Below, piece after piece: positions 45,113 through 55,270 of a stretch of 64,000 nucleotides of DNA. Within the stretch, counting starts at the first letter, position 1. Every line of letters begins with the position of its first letter. This DNA comes from Portulaca oleracea (taxonomy: Eukaryota > Streptophyta > Magnoliopsida > Caryophyllales > Portulacaceae): contig CM055893.1 of NCBI GenBank assembly GCA_029582165.1, positions 27,617,679 through 27,681,678 on the forward strand, in the 5' to 3' direction. The translations under genes were made by a program, and so were the position numbers. The notes under the pieces were generated by a model. The model was given only the letters and a program-made list of their open reading frames with translations, made no database searches and was not told where the DNA came from.

Positions 45113-46755
45113 TGTTAGTCGAGTGGTTTGTAAGACCACGGTTTTATCGTTCTTCCACAGGGAGCTAGTGGCCTTAGCTGCAACTAGTTGACTCTAGGTA
45201 TGGTTTACGATCATGAAAGGATGATAGAATTTAGGGTAAAAACAACACAAACACACTATGTTCAGTCAAAATGGTGAAACAATGGGTGTCGGGAGACTTT
45301 CCGGATGCAAACGGGAATGAGGAAATGGGTTTCGCAACAAGAGAGTAACGAGAAAGGGAAATCATCTGGTAATTCCGTTAGAAAAATACCCATCGGGCTT
45401 CCTCTTTCAAGGATAGTCCGGATTAACTTCCCTAAAATCTATCGACAGACCCAGGAAAGTTAATAGAACGGAATTTCCTAGTTAGTTTCTATTCGCTTTC
45501 GCGAACTAGAATACTAACTATACTAATTCCTACCGTCCAACAAGCGTTGTATGTATTCGGGATGCTTTCACACCCAATTACATCCCACTTGAGGAAAGGA
45601 TAGGATGAGGAAGTTGATTTCCTAACTAGTTACTCACTAATATTGCTAACTCAAACCTAATTACCCATTCACACCCTTAATATCTCCCTAACCCATTAAA
45701 GTTCTAGCCACTAAACATCCTAACTATCATGATAATAACATCAACAACTTCATTCATGCTTAATCGAGTAAATAAGATAACAATAAACACTCAACAACAA
45801 CAACAATATCAAAAACAGAGATTAATAAATAAGCAATAAATTAGAGAGAGGGATTAAGAAATGCTCATGGATTGTGATGACAAGGGAGAAAACTTCAGAA
45901 TAATAAAGCTCCAATGCTCCAAAGTTGAGAATAATCTTCAAACTTCCAATAATAATCAAGAGAATCCAATACAAGAACCAATAATCTCAGCAAAGATCTT
46001 CCTAAATCTCCCTAATCTAAGACTTAAAAATGTGATAAAGAGTGCTAAAGTATCATAAAAGTTAGATAAAAACTGCTGTCTCCTCCCTTCTAATCTAAAA
46101 TGACCTAAATACATTAAATAGTAATCAAGGTTGTTACTCAAAACTCATCATTTTACACAACAGACAAAACTGGCCCGCAGGGGACCGTGGGCACGGTCAG
46201 GGTGACCGTGGCCACGGTCCTGCGTAAGGCAGGCGATTTCTCCTCTTCGCTTCGCACCGCCGTGGGTACGGTCCCCAAGCACCGTGGTCACGGTCTAGGC
46301 GATTACGGCTAAAAACTTTTCGCTCCTTCGCACCGCCGTGGCTACGGTCAGAGTGACCGTGGCCACGGTCTAGTTCGGCCAGCTTCTTCCTTGGGCAGGG
46401 TAGGATCCCACCGTGGCTACGATCAGAGTGACCGTGACCACGGTCTATCGCATCGTGGCTATGGTCAAGGTGACCGTGGCCACGTTGCCTCTCGGCCACA
46501 GTTTTCTTCAGGAGGCTCTTCAACCCTTGCTTCCACTTCCACTGCCTTTGACACATCTAGGGCTCGTGGAGTCTTAGGGAATCTCGGGATTCCCAAGATT
46601 GGTGCAAAATGGGCCCATTTAGAATCGTTTTGAGTGGAACCCTTCGGAAACTACAAAAGTAACTAGAACGCATTAAAAGTTATTAAAGCAACTACGAAAC
46701 AAGTCAAAAGCCTAAGGATTTAGGCGTTATTTAGACACGAAATTGGGTCTAAACA
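45113..46755 (-). repeat. Athila compound LTR, 3' terminal
   Basis: 1643 bp, TGTTTAGACCC to CTCGACTAACA on the minus strand. It carries the palindrome array (46183-46487) and, about 60 bp further along the minus strand, an AT-rich TATTTAATG promoter-like run near 46113-46121. Confidence 0.9.
46183..46487. repeat. Phased palindrome pairs in Athila LTR
   Basis: The 16-bp palindrome GACCGTGGCCACGGTC and close variants occur in five pairs, with starts 46183/46204, 46258/46280, 46334/46355, 46409/46430 and 46451/46472. Four pairs are exactly 21 bp apart and one is 22. Spacers within pairs are 5 bp (agggt, agagt, agagt, aaggt). The other two LTRs carry the same array at about 58280-58622 and 63379-63640. 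Confidence 0.9.
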
Positions 46756-46766
46756 CCCCCCACACT
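46756..46766 (-). promoter_or_regulatory. Polypurine tract of the full Athila unit
   Basis: On the minus strand AAGTGTGGGGGG lies directly before the LTR start TGTTTAGACCC. Confidence 0.8.
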
Positions 46767-48024
46767 TAAACCTTTGCTCGTCCCGAGCAAAACGGAAAAA
46801 ACAAAACTAACACAAACTCCTCTATCGTGGGAGAGAAACGAATGCATTTAGCGTATGCACCAAGCCCTTTGAATCCCCCGGCAGCCCGGGTGGACGAGAT
46901 GGACTCGTGAGGGTTTGTAGCGGCTGTACCCACAAAAGCCAAAGAAAAAGGAGAGAGGGAAAGTGAAAACAAAACCGAAGAAAACAAAAAGAACGACAAA
47001 GGGCTATGATTCACAAGATCTCGCAATCTAAACTAAGAAAACGCGATTAAACCTCCCAAAGTAACCGTTAGGAGCATCTCACAAACACCAAACTCAGAAA
47101 AAGGTCGATCTTGAAGGTTTTTTAACTCCCTACACCTTGTAACAAGCGAAACCCCGCAGCAAAAATATAACAAGGGTTTAACGGGAACCAAAAGACTTTA
47201 AAAACTTGCGTCCGAATTTGAAAACAACGAACAACCGAGAGGAGTGTTGCCCTCCCTCGCATTTGGTCGCCCTTGGCTTTGTGAGGGCCGTAGGTGATGC
47301 AAGGGGAGGCCCCGCTCTTTTTAGAAGCAAAATTTTCTTTTCTTTCTTCCTTTTTCTCATTTTTCTTTCTTTTTGGTTTTTTTTTTTAAAATTAGTATTA
47401 GCCTTACTTTCGAGAATTGGACGGCCCATATAAGGGGTATACCCTCCCAACACGGTCTTTTCCATATGCCTCTCCGTCGCAAAGCAATATAGGAGGAGGG
47501 TTAAGGGGTATCCAGTGCCTTACCACGAATACCGGGCCCGTGTAGGTTAGCTAAGGGTATGGTGGTTAATGTCTTCAGCGACACGCTCCACTTATTCAAG
47601 TTATTATATCTTAAGAAAGCTTTCTTCTTTCTTTTTCCTTTTTCATTCTTTTCTTTTCTTTTTGCACTTTTTGCTTTTGCTAAAAGAGAAACAAAAACAA
47701 ACTCCGACACAAGCCCTTAAAATCTCCAGGTTCCCAACAAAGTGAGAAAGGAACGGGAGTCTCACAAGACACTTAATGAAGGGAGTCTATTTAGGATAAG
47801 TCTCGACTAGAACCCGATTTAGGGTTGAAAATGCTCCAACCGATTACTTTTAGAAGGAAATTTAAGAACGACTTCTCAACTTCGATTTTTCTCCATTTTT
47901 ACTCCTTTTTTCTCCATTTTCACTCCCTTTTTTCTCCATTTTCACACAAAAATTTTAAAATTTAAGCAAAAACTAGTAAAACTAGGAAACAAAGAACGAA
48001 ACGACTAGGTGATCTACCCTTAAA
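46767..48024 (-). other. Athila 3' non-coding region
   Basis: No coding sequence. It includes the conserved block with tttgtgggtacagccg (near 46920), the pyrimidine-rich runs near 47330-47390 and 47620-47690, and sequence shared with 10491-11717 and, for its part next to the LTR, with 58891-59726. Confidence 0.6.
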
Positions 48025-48080
48025 ATAGAATATCTCCCCCCCTCCCCCACACATAAAACTCCACAATGTCCTCATTGTGG
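48025..48080 (-). promoter_or_regulatory. Conserved hairpin plus internal polypurine tract
   Basis: CCACAATGAGGACATTGTGG (minus strand, 48061-48080) forms an 8-bp perfect stem with loop AGGA. It is followed by GTGTGGGGGAGGGGGGGAGA. It matches 10437-10490 in the gag-only element. Confidence 0.7.
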
Positions 48081-48950
48081 GAAGGTGTCACATAAAAAGG
48101 GTAGAGAACCTACAAAACAGAAACAAACAAAAAACAACTAGCAATTAGAAACGGTGGCGACCCGAGCCCACACGACTCCAACAGCAATAGATATCCCAAC
48201 ACAGACACTCATAGGGGTTCGCCACCCAAAAGAAAACCAAGCATGCGACGGATCATGATAAGAATTCACATACAAAGAGTAAGGTGGAAAGATATAACCT
48301 CAAGCTCTTCATAAGCGTTGAAAATAGCGATCCGAAGTCGTCGTTCAAGAGAGTCGGAACAATTTTAGAGTAAAAGACGACTTTATAACTATAGAATTCG
48401 CATGCGAGACCAAAAGCAAAAGAAAGAAAAACTATCTGAAAAGATTATGAAAAGAAATTGAAAAGATGAAAAACAAAAAGTATGAACAATATATACATTG
48501 CCAATAGCTTACCTTATCCCCGAATCTCACTCATTGAGGCGGGAAATAAGGGTGAAACTCGATACGCACTAACCGAAATAACTACATCATTGCATTCATC
48601 ACAAAAAACATTCGGTTACATTCATCAATGCCCAAAATACAAACAAGAAACGCTTAAAAAACAGTCCAACCCACAAAAACAACCGACAAACAACCATCAA
48701 ACAACCATCCCACAACCCGATCATGCATGACAAACACACAAGACAAGGAAAAACCCGAGCAACCTAACCGAACAATCCCCAAAATATGCGAGCTCAGGCC
48801 AAAAGAAATCGAGAGACCAATAATGCAAAACCACCAGACATCGCAACTCCAAAACCCCGAAGAAGAACTCCCCCACACTTATACTTTACAAAATAAAGTA
48901 AATAGTCAATGATAAAGGTCGGGTGGGGGTGGGGTGCTTACAAACGGTCC
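48081..48950 (-). other. Spacer after the env-position ORF
   Basis: Non-coding sequence between the ORF stop and the internal hairpin. A segment with ggcgaaccccta near 48215 also occurs at 10300 in the gag-only element. Confidence 0.5.
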
Positions 48951-50329
48951 TCAAGCGGACCCTCCTGGCGGAGGATGGGGTTGGAGCTGCGACTGGATGC
49001 CAGCCAGCATCTCCTGTTGGATCTCAAGCAATCCTTGTAAGTTTTCAATCAATAGTTGCTGGTTTTGGATGAGCTCCCGTTGGATCTGAAACTCATCACG
49101 AAGCTCCTGGAGTTGCTCGCAGATACGCTCAAGAGCGGTGTCCCGTTGTTGACTCGGCTCGGCTTCATCCCCTTGTGCTTGTTCTTCTTCCTCCTCATTC
49201 TCTTCTTCCTCCTCTTCTTCGTCTTCATCCTCACCCTCCTCTGCTCGATCCCCGGGACCACCCACCACAAATCAATCCCCAAAAGTTTGGCCACACGACC
49301 AATTGCGTTGGTCGGAGACATCTAGACGTTGTTCGGCATGGTCGTCGCCCAAATGAATCACGACGCTGTGGGGTTCGTTCTCGTGACGATATAATGTTCG
49401 CGTCTTGTGTTTCTCCAAGAATTCCATCTTTCGTAGGTGAACACCGTCGATGGGATCGGGGAAATAGCGGGGAGTCCACTTGCTTAAATAGGACTCGAAC
49501 CCTTGTTTCCTTAGGAAATGGGTGATGATGTGACCCATTCCAATAGTCATGGTCCAGGTTTCGAGAATTATTTCTCGGAGGCAATGGAGGATGCACGAGC
49601 CAGTGTTGACCCGGTGACCGTTGATCGCATTATAGAGGACGAAGAGGTCGTCTTTCTGGATGCTTGAACGCCCGGCGTCACGGCCAAATACAGAGTTCGA
49701 AATGATGCGGTGGAAGATGCGGACGCTCAAATTACAGAAATCTCTGGCCTTAGAGTTGCTTGGGCAATAGTACTTCGCTCGTTGTGATCGAATCCTCGGG
49801 TAACGTCTCCTCCAACAAGTGAGTGCTTTCATAGCTTCTTGTTTATCGAATTTGACGCACTCGCCGTAGGGGATGCCGTCCTCGGGAAGGCCTAGAGCGT
49901 TGCATAAGTCTTGGAGCGTACATCCGACCTCCTTTTTGTTCACGATGTATGAAAAAGAGGCGTTGGATGTGCCGTCTTCCTTTACCACCAAAGAGCTGAG
50001 GAATTAGAGCACCGGTTGCTCGATGATCGGTTCGTTGATTGTGGCGAAAATTTCCCATCCCATGAGTCAGATGAAGAAGTCCATGCTCGGCTTACAAAAA
50101 ACATCCTTTGTCGTCTCCTCATGATAGAGATCTGGAGCACAAATTTTCCGCTTTTGAGCCGCTCATACCGTGCCTTGTGCATATCATCCCCAAAATTGAC
50201 CTTAATTTCCGGGTCGCATTGAATAATTGAGGTCGGTTGACCATTGTACCGGGTTTTGTCAGGCTCAGCCGAGGTTGATGGGGCGAGGGTTGATTCCGGC
50301 TCAGTCCGGGCACGTTTTGCTCGACCCAT
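48951..50329 (-). pseudogene. Athila env-position ORF (ATHILA ORF-1-like), broken
   Basis: The conserved start is ATG 50329 (MGRAKRARTEPES, basic as in element A). The frame upstream stays open and would add 30 residues with a hydrophobic run (LLGIVCAVFWCVVVACVAV); element A has a stop there, so this extension is not conserved. A frameshift occurs near 50145. Two stops (TGA near 50051, TAA near 50007) and a TGA at 49274 follow. The central domain has LGLPEDGIPYGEC and DDLFVLYNAINGH. Then come an acidic tract of Glu and Asp and a Gln-rich coiled coil (QELRDEFQIQRELIQNQQLL). It lies downstream of integrase, with paired palindromes 0.65 kb upstream. Function is unknown. Confidence 0.75.
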
Positions 50330-50980
50330 CGGAGTTACTGCAACACAAGCGACCACCACACACCAAAACACAGCACAAACAATACCCAACAATCCCGAGC
50401 AGAACGAATTCAAAATCAACTACAAAATTCAATCCAAAAGTTCACAAATAACACTCCCAACACGAAAATATCCACCAAAAATTCAAACTCCAAATCAATC
50501 AATTCATCCAACCAAACCCACAAGCAATTCACATAAAATTCAACCAAGAGTTCACCAATAACACTCCCAACAATCAATTTCTATCCAAAACGCACAATTA
50601 ACCCAAAAATGCACGAAATTGGCGCCGAATTTTGACCCAAAAACGCAAGGGAATCAAAAATTTAAGCACCCATAATCAAGGAATACCTGAGTTTAAGACT
50701 TTGAGAGCTTCCTTTGAGAGATTCGAGCCCCAAAAGGAACAAAAAGGCCCAGAACCTTGCTTTAATTGAGCCGGAAAATGGCGAACACCATCAGCTAGGG
50801 TTCGATTTGCAGGAGAAAGGTGGGTGAAATGGTGGAATTGGTGAGAGATTTGGCAAATTTTGGAAGAGAATTCGAGTTTTAGGATTTGGGGAGGATTTTC
50901 GAAGGTGAGAGTGAGGAAGAAAGTAAGAGAGAAATGAGGGGGAAATGATATGGAACCCCCGACATATCGCAGGTTTTCGA
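50330..50980 (-). other. Leader between palindromes and env-position ORF
   Basis: Non-coding and AC-rich on the plus strand. It could be the 5' untranslated region of a subgenomic transcript; no splice site can be fixed. Confidence 0.4.
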
Positions 50981-51255
50981 CAGACGTGGCCACGGTAAAT
51001 TGGACCGTGGGCACGGTGTGATTCGGGTGAGGGAAAAAGAATGGAAAAAGCAGGGCGGAGACCGTGGCTGCGGTAAACTTCACCGTGGTCACGGTCATGG
51101 TCGGGACCGAAATTTCCAAGAGTCATGCTGCGATGAGACCGTGGCTGCGGTGACTTCGACCGTGGGCACGGTGATCTTCGGCTTGGCTAAACTGGGAGCA
51201 ACTTTGAGTATGCTGGTCGTGGGTGCGATGACTCCCACCGTGGGTACGGTCCCTT
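50981..51255. repeat. Internal phased palindrome pairs
   Basis: Four pairs of the same palindrome family as in the LTR occur here. Taking the g of the gtgg core, the positions are 50986/51007, 51064/51085, 51141/51162 and 51219/51240, every pair exactly 21 bp apart. Sequence between the pairs is not LTR-derived. The array lies between integrase and the env-position ORF. Confidence 0.85.
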
Positions 51256-51606
51256 TCGGTTCATCTCCAGCATCTACAAGGCTCAAAACTTGGAGAAAAA
51301 TTGTTAAGTCCTAAAATCTACCCTCTTGTCATCCACTCCCTTTTCTTTCTCGGTCAATTTCCATTCAAGGACATTCTCTCAATACTCAAAGACACTTTCA
51401 AACCCCGACTCTCATAGAACCACTCACGATTTTTTTTTTAATCTTCTTTAATAAGATAAAACAAAGGAAGAAGAAAGGCACTAAAATAAAGGAAATAAAA
51501 ATGAAAGAACTAAAAATTGAAAGAAAACACTAAAAGAGGGGAAGTAGTTCATACCTCTCCTGGGTGCTTGTTTTGTAAGTCCTAGCTCGATCTTTTCCAA
51601 TGCTTT
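51256..51606 (-). other. Post-integrase spacer
   Basis: Non-coding. Just after the integrase stop the minus strand reads caagcacccaggagaggtat, similar to the post-pol sequence of the gag-only element near 10035. Confidence 0.5.
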
Positions 51607-53359
51607 TCAATTTCCAAAATCCGCGAGGTATGTCACAACTGTCCCGACATATTCCTCGCCCATGATGTATGGTTTGAGTTTCGATGAGTTTGCTTTGAAA
51701 CACTTCCCTTGAATGAAATTACTAAGGGGTACCCTAATTTTTGGTGAAATGTTTTTCTGGTACCCCAACTTTTAAAAACTAATTTTGGGGTACCCTAACT
51801 TTTAGAATTAGAAATAATTTGGTGAATTTCCAGCCAATGATTTGAATTCACCGGTGAGTTTTAGGCGGGAAATTGATTAAGTGTTTTTGTGTACGAAAAT
51901 GCCCTTTGTTTTTATGGACGAAAATGACTTGAATCAATTGGAGTTTCGCCGGAAATTCACCTAGTAATTTCTAATCCTAAAAGTAAGGGTACCCCAAAAT
52001 TAGTTTTGAAAAATTAGGGTACCAAAAAATTGTTTCTTCAAAAGTTAGGGTACCACTAAGTAATTTTTTGCTTCCCTTGGGCATCTTTCAACTCAACTAC
52101 TCCGGCGGAAAGAATTCTCACTATTTCGAATGGTCCGGACCACCGTGATCTCAATTTCCCAGAGAACAACTTCAGCCTTGAATTGAAAATGAGAACCCTA
52201 TCGCCCACCACAAACTCACGTCGGTTCAACCTCTTGTCATGCCATGCCTTCGTTCTCTCCTTGTAGATCTTGTTGTTCTCATATGCATGACGCCTCAACT
52301 CCTCGAGTTCTTCTAATTGAAATAACCGACTACCTCCAGCCGCCTTGAGATCGAAGTTCAACTTCTTGATTGCCCACATGGTTTTGTGCTCAAGTTCTAC
52401 GGGGAAGTGACATGCCTTCCCGTAGACAAGACGGTAAGGAGTAGTGCCGATCGGTGTCTTGAAAGCGGTGCGGTATGCCCACAAAACTTCATCCAGTTTT
52501 TCTGCCCAATCTTTCCTTGAAGAGTTAACCGTCTTCTCTAAGATCTCCTTGATGGAACGGTTGGAGATTTCCACTTGACCTTGTGTTTGTGGATGGTAAG
52601 GAAGTCCCTTCTTATGCTTGATGCCGTACTTCTCCAAGAGAGACTCGAATCTCTTTTCGATGAAATGGGAACCGTTGTCACTAATGATGACCCGTGGAAT
52701 GCCAAATCTTAGGAATAGGGTCTTTTTCAAGAATTTTGAAACGGATTTCCCATCACCTCTTACACATGGTATGGCCTCGACCCACTTTGTGACATAGTGT
52801 ACCGCCACCAGGATGTGTTGGAAACCCCTTGACGACGGGAAAGGACCCATGAAGTCCAATCCCCATACATCCAAAGCTTCCACCTCGAGAATATAGTTCA
52901 ACGACGCTTCATTCTTCCGGGAGATGTTACCGGACCTTTGACACTTGTCACATTGCTTGACATGCAGATGGGCGTCACGAAAAAGAGTCGACCACCAATA
53001 GCCGGTTTGCAAAACCCTTGCCGCCGTCTTTTGGGGGCCACCGTGACCTCCCACCGGAAATTCATGACAATGGGTCAAAATATATTGCACTTCACTCTCG
53101 GGAATACATCGCCGGTACATCCCGTCATTTCCAAGACGGAAGAGGAAGGGATCATCCCAAAAGTAATGCTTCATGTCGTGGAGGAATTTCTTCCTTTGAT
53201 GATGGTTCAAGTGTTGAGGGATCACTTCGCTTGCCAAATAGTTCACAATATCCGCATACCAAGGACACGAGTTAATAGCCAAGAGTTGCTCGTCCGGGAA
53301 AGCATCTATAATCGGTTGGGTGTCTTCCGAGTCGACAAGAATCCTCGAAAGGTGATCAG
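51607..53359 (-). pseudogene. Athila integrase, interrupted by a MITE
   Basis: The N-terminal zinc region has [12 protein letters not shown] and CDKC. The core has [13 protein letters not shown] (first Asp), [10 protein letters not shown] (second Asp) and [13 protein letters not shown] (Glu). The C-terminal domain has [20 protein letters not shown]. The frame ends at 52056 in a stop supplied by the MITE at 51712-52070. On the far side of the MITE the same frame continues for 31 codons to TGA at 51609-51607, so the MITE broke an otherwise open C-terminus. A frameshift near 53350 separates it from RNase H. Confidence 0.9.
51712..52070. mobile_element. Mutator-like MITE
   Basis: The 359-bp element has terminal inverted repeats of about 135 bp; both ends contain actaagg-like and ggtaccctaa motifs. 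It is flanked by a perfect 9-bp duplication CTTCCCTTG (51703-51711 and 52071-52079), as expected for Mutator-type transposition. It has no coding capacity. Confidence 0.9.
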
Positions 53360-54868
53360 CTACGACATTCTTTGTGCCGCCTTATCGCGGATTTCCAAAT
53401 CAAATTCTTGCATAAGCAAGACCCACCGTATAAGTCTCAGTTTTGTCTCCTTCTTTCCCATCAAGTATTTGATAGCGGCATGAACCGTGTAGACTATCAC
53501 CTTAGAGAACATGAGGTATTGTCGGAATTTGTTGAGCGTAAAAACGATTGCCAAAAGCTCCTTTTCCGTGGTAGTGTAGTTCCTTTGGGCGCTATCAAGC
53601 GCATGGCTTGCGTAATAGATGACCCTTGGCTTCTTGTCTACTGTTTGGGTCAAACACGCTCCTACGGCGAAGTCGCTCGCGTCGCCTATAATCTCAAAGG
53701 GTAGCGTCCAATCCGGAGGTTGAACTACTCCCTTAACGGAAACTGGGGGTGGTAGGCGCTCTATAACGTCAACTTTGGCCTTATCTACTTCGATGCCCTT
53801 AGAAGAAATTAAATGACCCAGAACAATACCTTGTTCCACCATAAAGTGGAATTTCTCCCAATTCAGAACTAGATCCACTTCCTCACAACGAGTTAACACT
53901 TTCTCCAAATTTAGCAAATACTAATCGAAAGAATTATCGTACAGAGAAAAATCATCCATAAAGACTTCCATGCATTTTTCAATAAAATCACTAAAAATAG
54001 CCATCATACAACGTTGAAAAGTCCCAAGGGCATTACATAAACCAAATGGCATGCGACGATAAGCAAATGTCCCATATGGGCAAGTGAAGGTGTTTTTTTC
54101 TTGATGTGAGGGGTGGATTGGAATTTGAAAGAAACCCGAGTACACATCCAAAAAGCAAAAATGCGAATGACCCGCCAACCGTTCTATCATCTGGTCAATA
54201 AAGGGAAGGGGGAAATGGTCCTTCTTTGTTACTTTGTTTAATTGGCGGTAATCGATACACATCCGCCAACCGGTGACGGTCCGGGTACTAATTAGTTCTT
54301 TCTTGTCATTTTCGATTACGGTCAATCCATCCTTCTTGGGCACACACTGAACCGGGCTTACCCATTCGCTATTGGCGATTGGGAAGATGATCCCAGCAGT
54401 TAGGAACTTTACTACCTCCTTTTTAACCACTTCTTGCATGTTGGGATTTAAGCGACGTTGGGGTTGCCTGGTAGGCTTGGCATCTTCTAGCAAATCAATC
54501 GAATGCATGCATATGGAAGGGGGTTGCCTGGTAGGCTTGGCATCTTCTACCCTAATATCGGTGCCGTCGGTCTCAAATTGGAAAGACTCCAATAAGCAAG
54601 CTCCCAAGGGATCATCGCAAATAGATTCAAGAATATGGGAGTCCTCAATATACTCATCAACAAGGAACTCCATCATATCAATGACATAGCATGAATCCCC
54701 ATACGAAGGACCCTTCAATGACCCCTCAAGTAGAAAAATTATGCTTTCATTCCCGACATTCAACGACATGCTTCCATTCTTCACATCGATAATGGCTCCC
54801 GCCGTAGCAAGGAATGGCCTTCCCAAAATAATAGGGATATTGTTATCTTCCTCTATCTCCAAAATCAC
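53360..54868 (-). pseudogene. Athila reverse transcriptase and RNase H
   Basis: RT motifs are MCIDYRQLNKVTKKDHFPLP, DVYSGFFQIPI, MPFGLCNALGTFQRCM and VFMDDFSLY (FMDD box). A TAG at 53918-53920 follows. RNase H shows [13 protein letters not shown] and the segment [18 protein letters not shown] deletion joins VSVKGV directly to QPPDW, removing the RT connection segment. Upstream, the motif DAKPTRQP occurs twice (near 54540 and 54475), a duplication that replaces sequence still present in the other unit at about 59727-59800. Confidence 0.85.
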
Positions 54869-55270
54869 AAAATCACAAGGAATTAAAAATCACCCCACTT
54901 GGACCCGGATGTCTTCCAATATTCCCAACGGTCTTCGCACGGAACGGTCGGCCAATTAAAGATTAAATGTTGTAGGAGCAAGATCGTCGAGATTTAACTT
55001 CTTGCAAATCGAATAAGGCATGACGCTTACACTTGCTCCTAGATCACAAAGGGCACGACCAATTCGCATATCACCAATGGTGCATGGAATAGAAAAACTT
55101 CCGGGGTCGGCTAATTTCTCCGGTGATTTGTCATCGATAATTGCACTACAATCCGCCGTTAGATGGATTGTAGATTTCTCTTGAATTCTTCTCTTGCTCG
55201 TGAGAAGCTCCTTCAAATGCTTCTTGAAGGACGAAACTTCTGAGATTGCATCAAGAAATGGAATGCTCAT
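54869..55270 (-). pseudogene. Athila protease
   Basis: The active-site region reads RALCDLGASVSVMPYSI, the DLGA form usual in Athila. A TAA at 54956 (a Gln codon in unit 2) and then a TGA after RVQVG interrupt the frame. The second stop is shared with unit 2 (60131), which indicates common descent after that mutation. Confidence 0.85.

Noticed and set aside
46183..46487. CRISPR-like array of short regular repeats
   Set aside because: Spacers are only 5 bp within pairs, and the repeats are palindromic parts of a plant LTR. There are no cas genes.
46197..46633. ORFs rich in RGHGHSDRSHGG-like repeats
   Set aside because: They are likewise produced by the CCGTGGNCACGG palindrome pairs and shift frame between LTR copies.
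49056..49525. Leu/Ser-rich plus-strand ORFs that look like membrane proteins
   Set aside because: They are the antisense of the Glu-rich tract and coiled coil of the env-position ORF.
50329..50419. Signal peptide of an envelope protein
   Set aside because: The hydrophobic extension lies upstream of the conserved Met and is absent in element A, which has a stop there.
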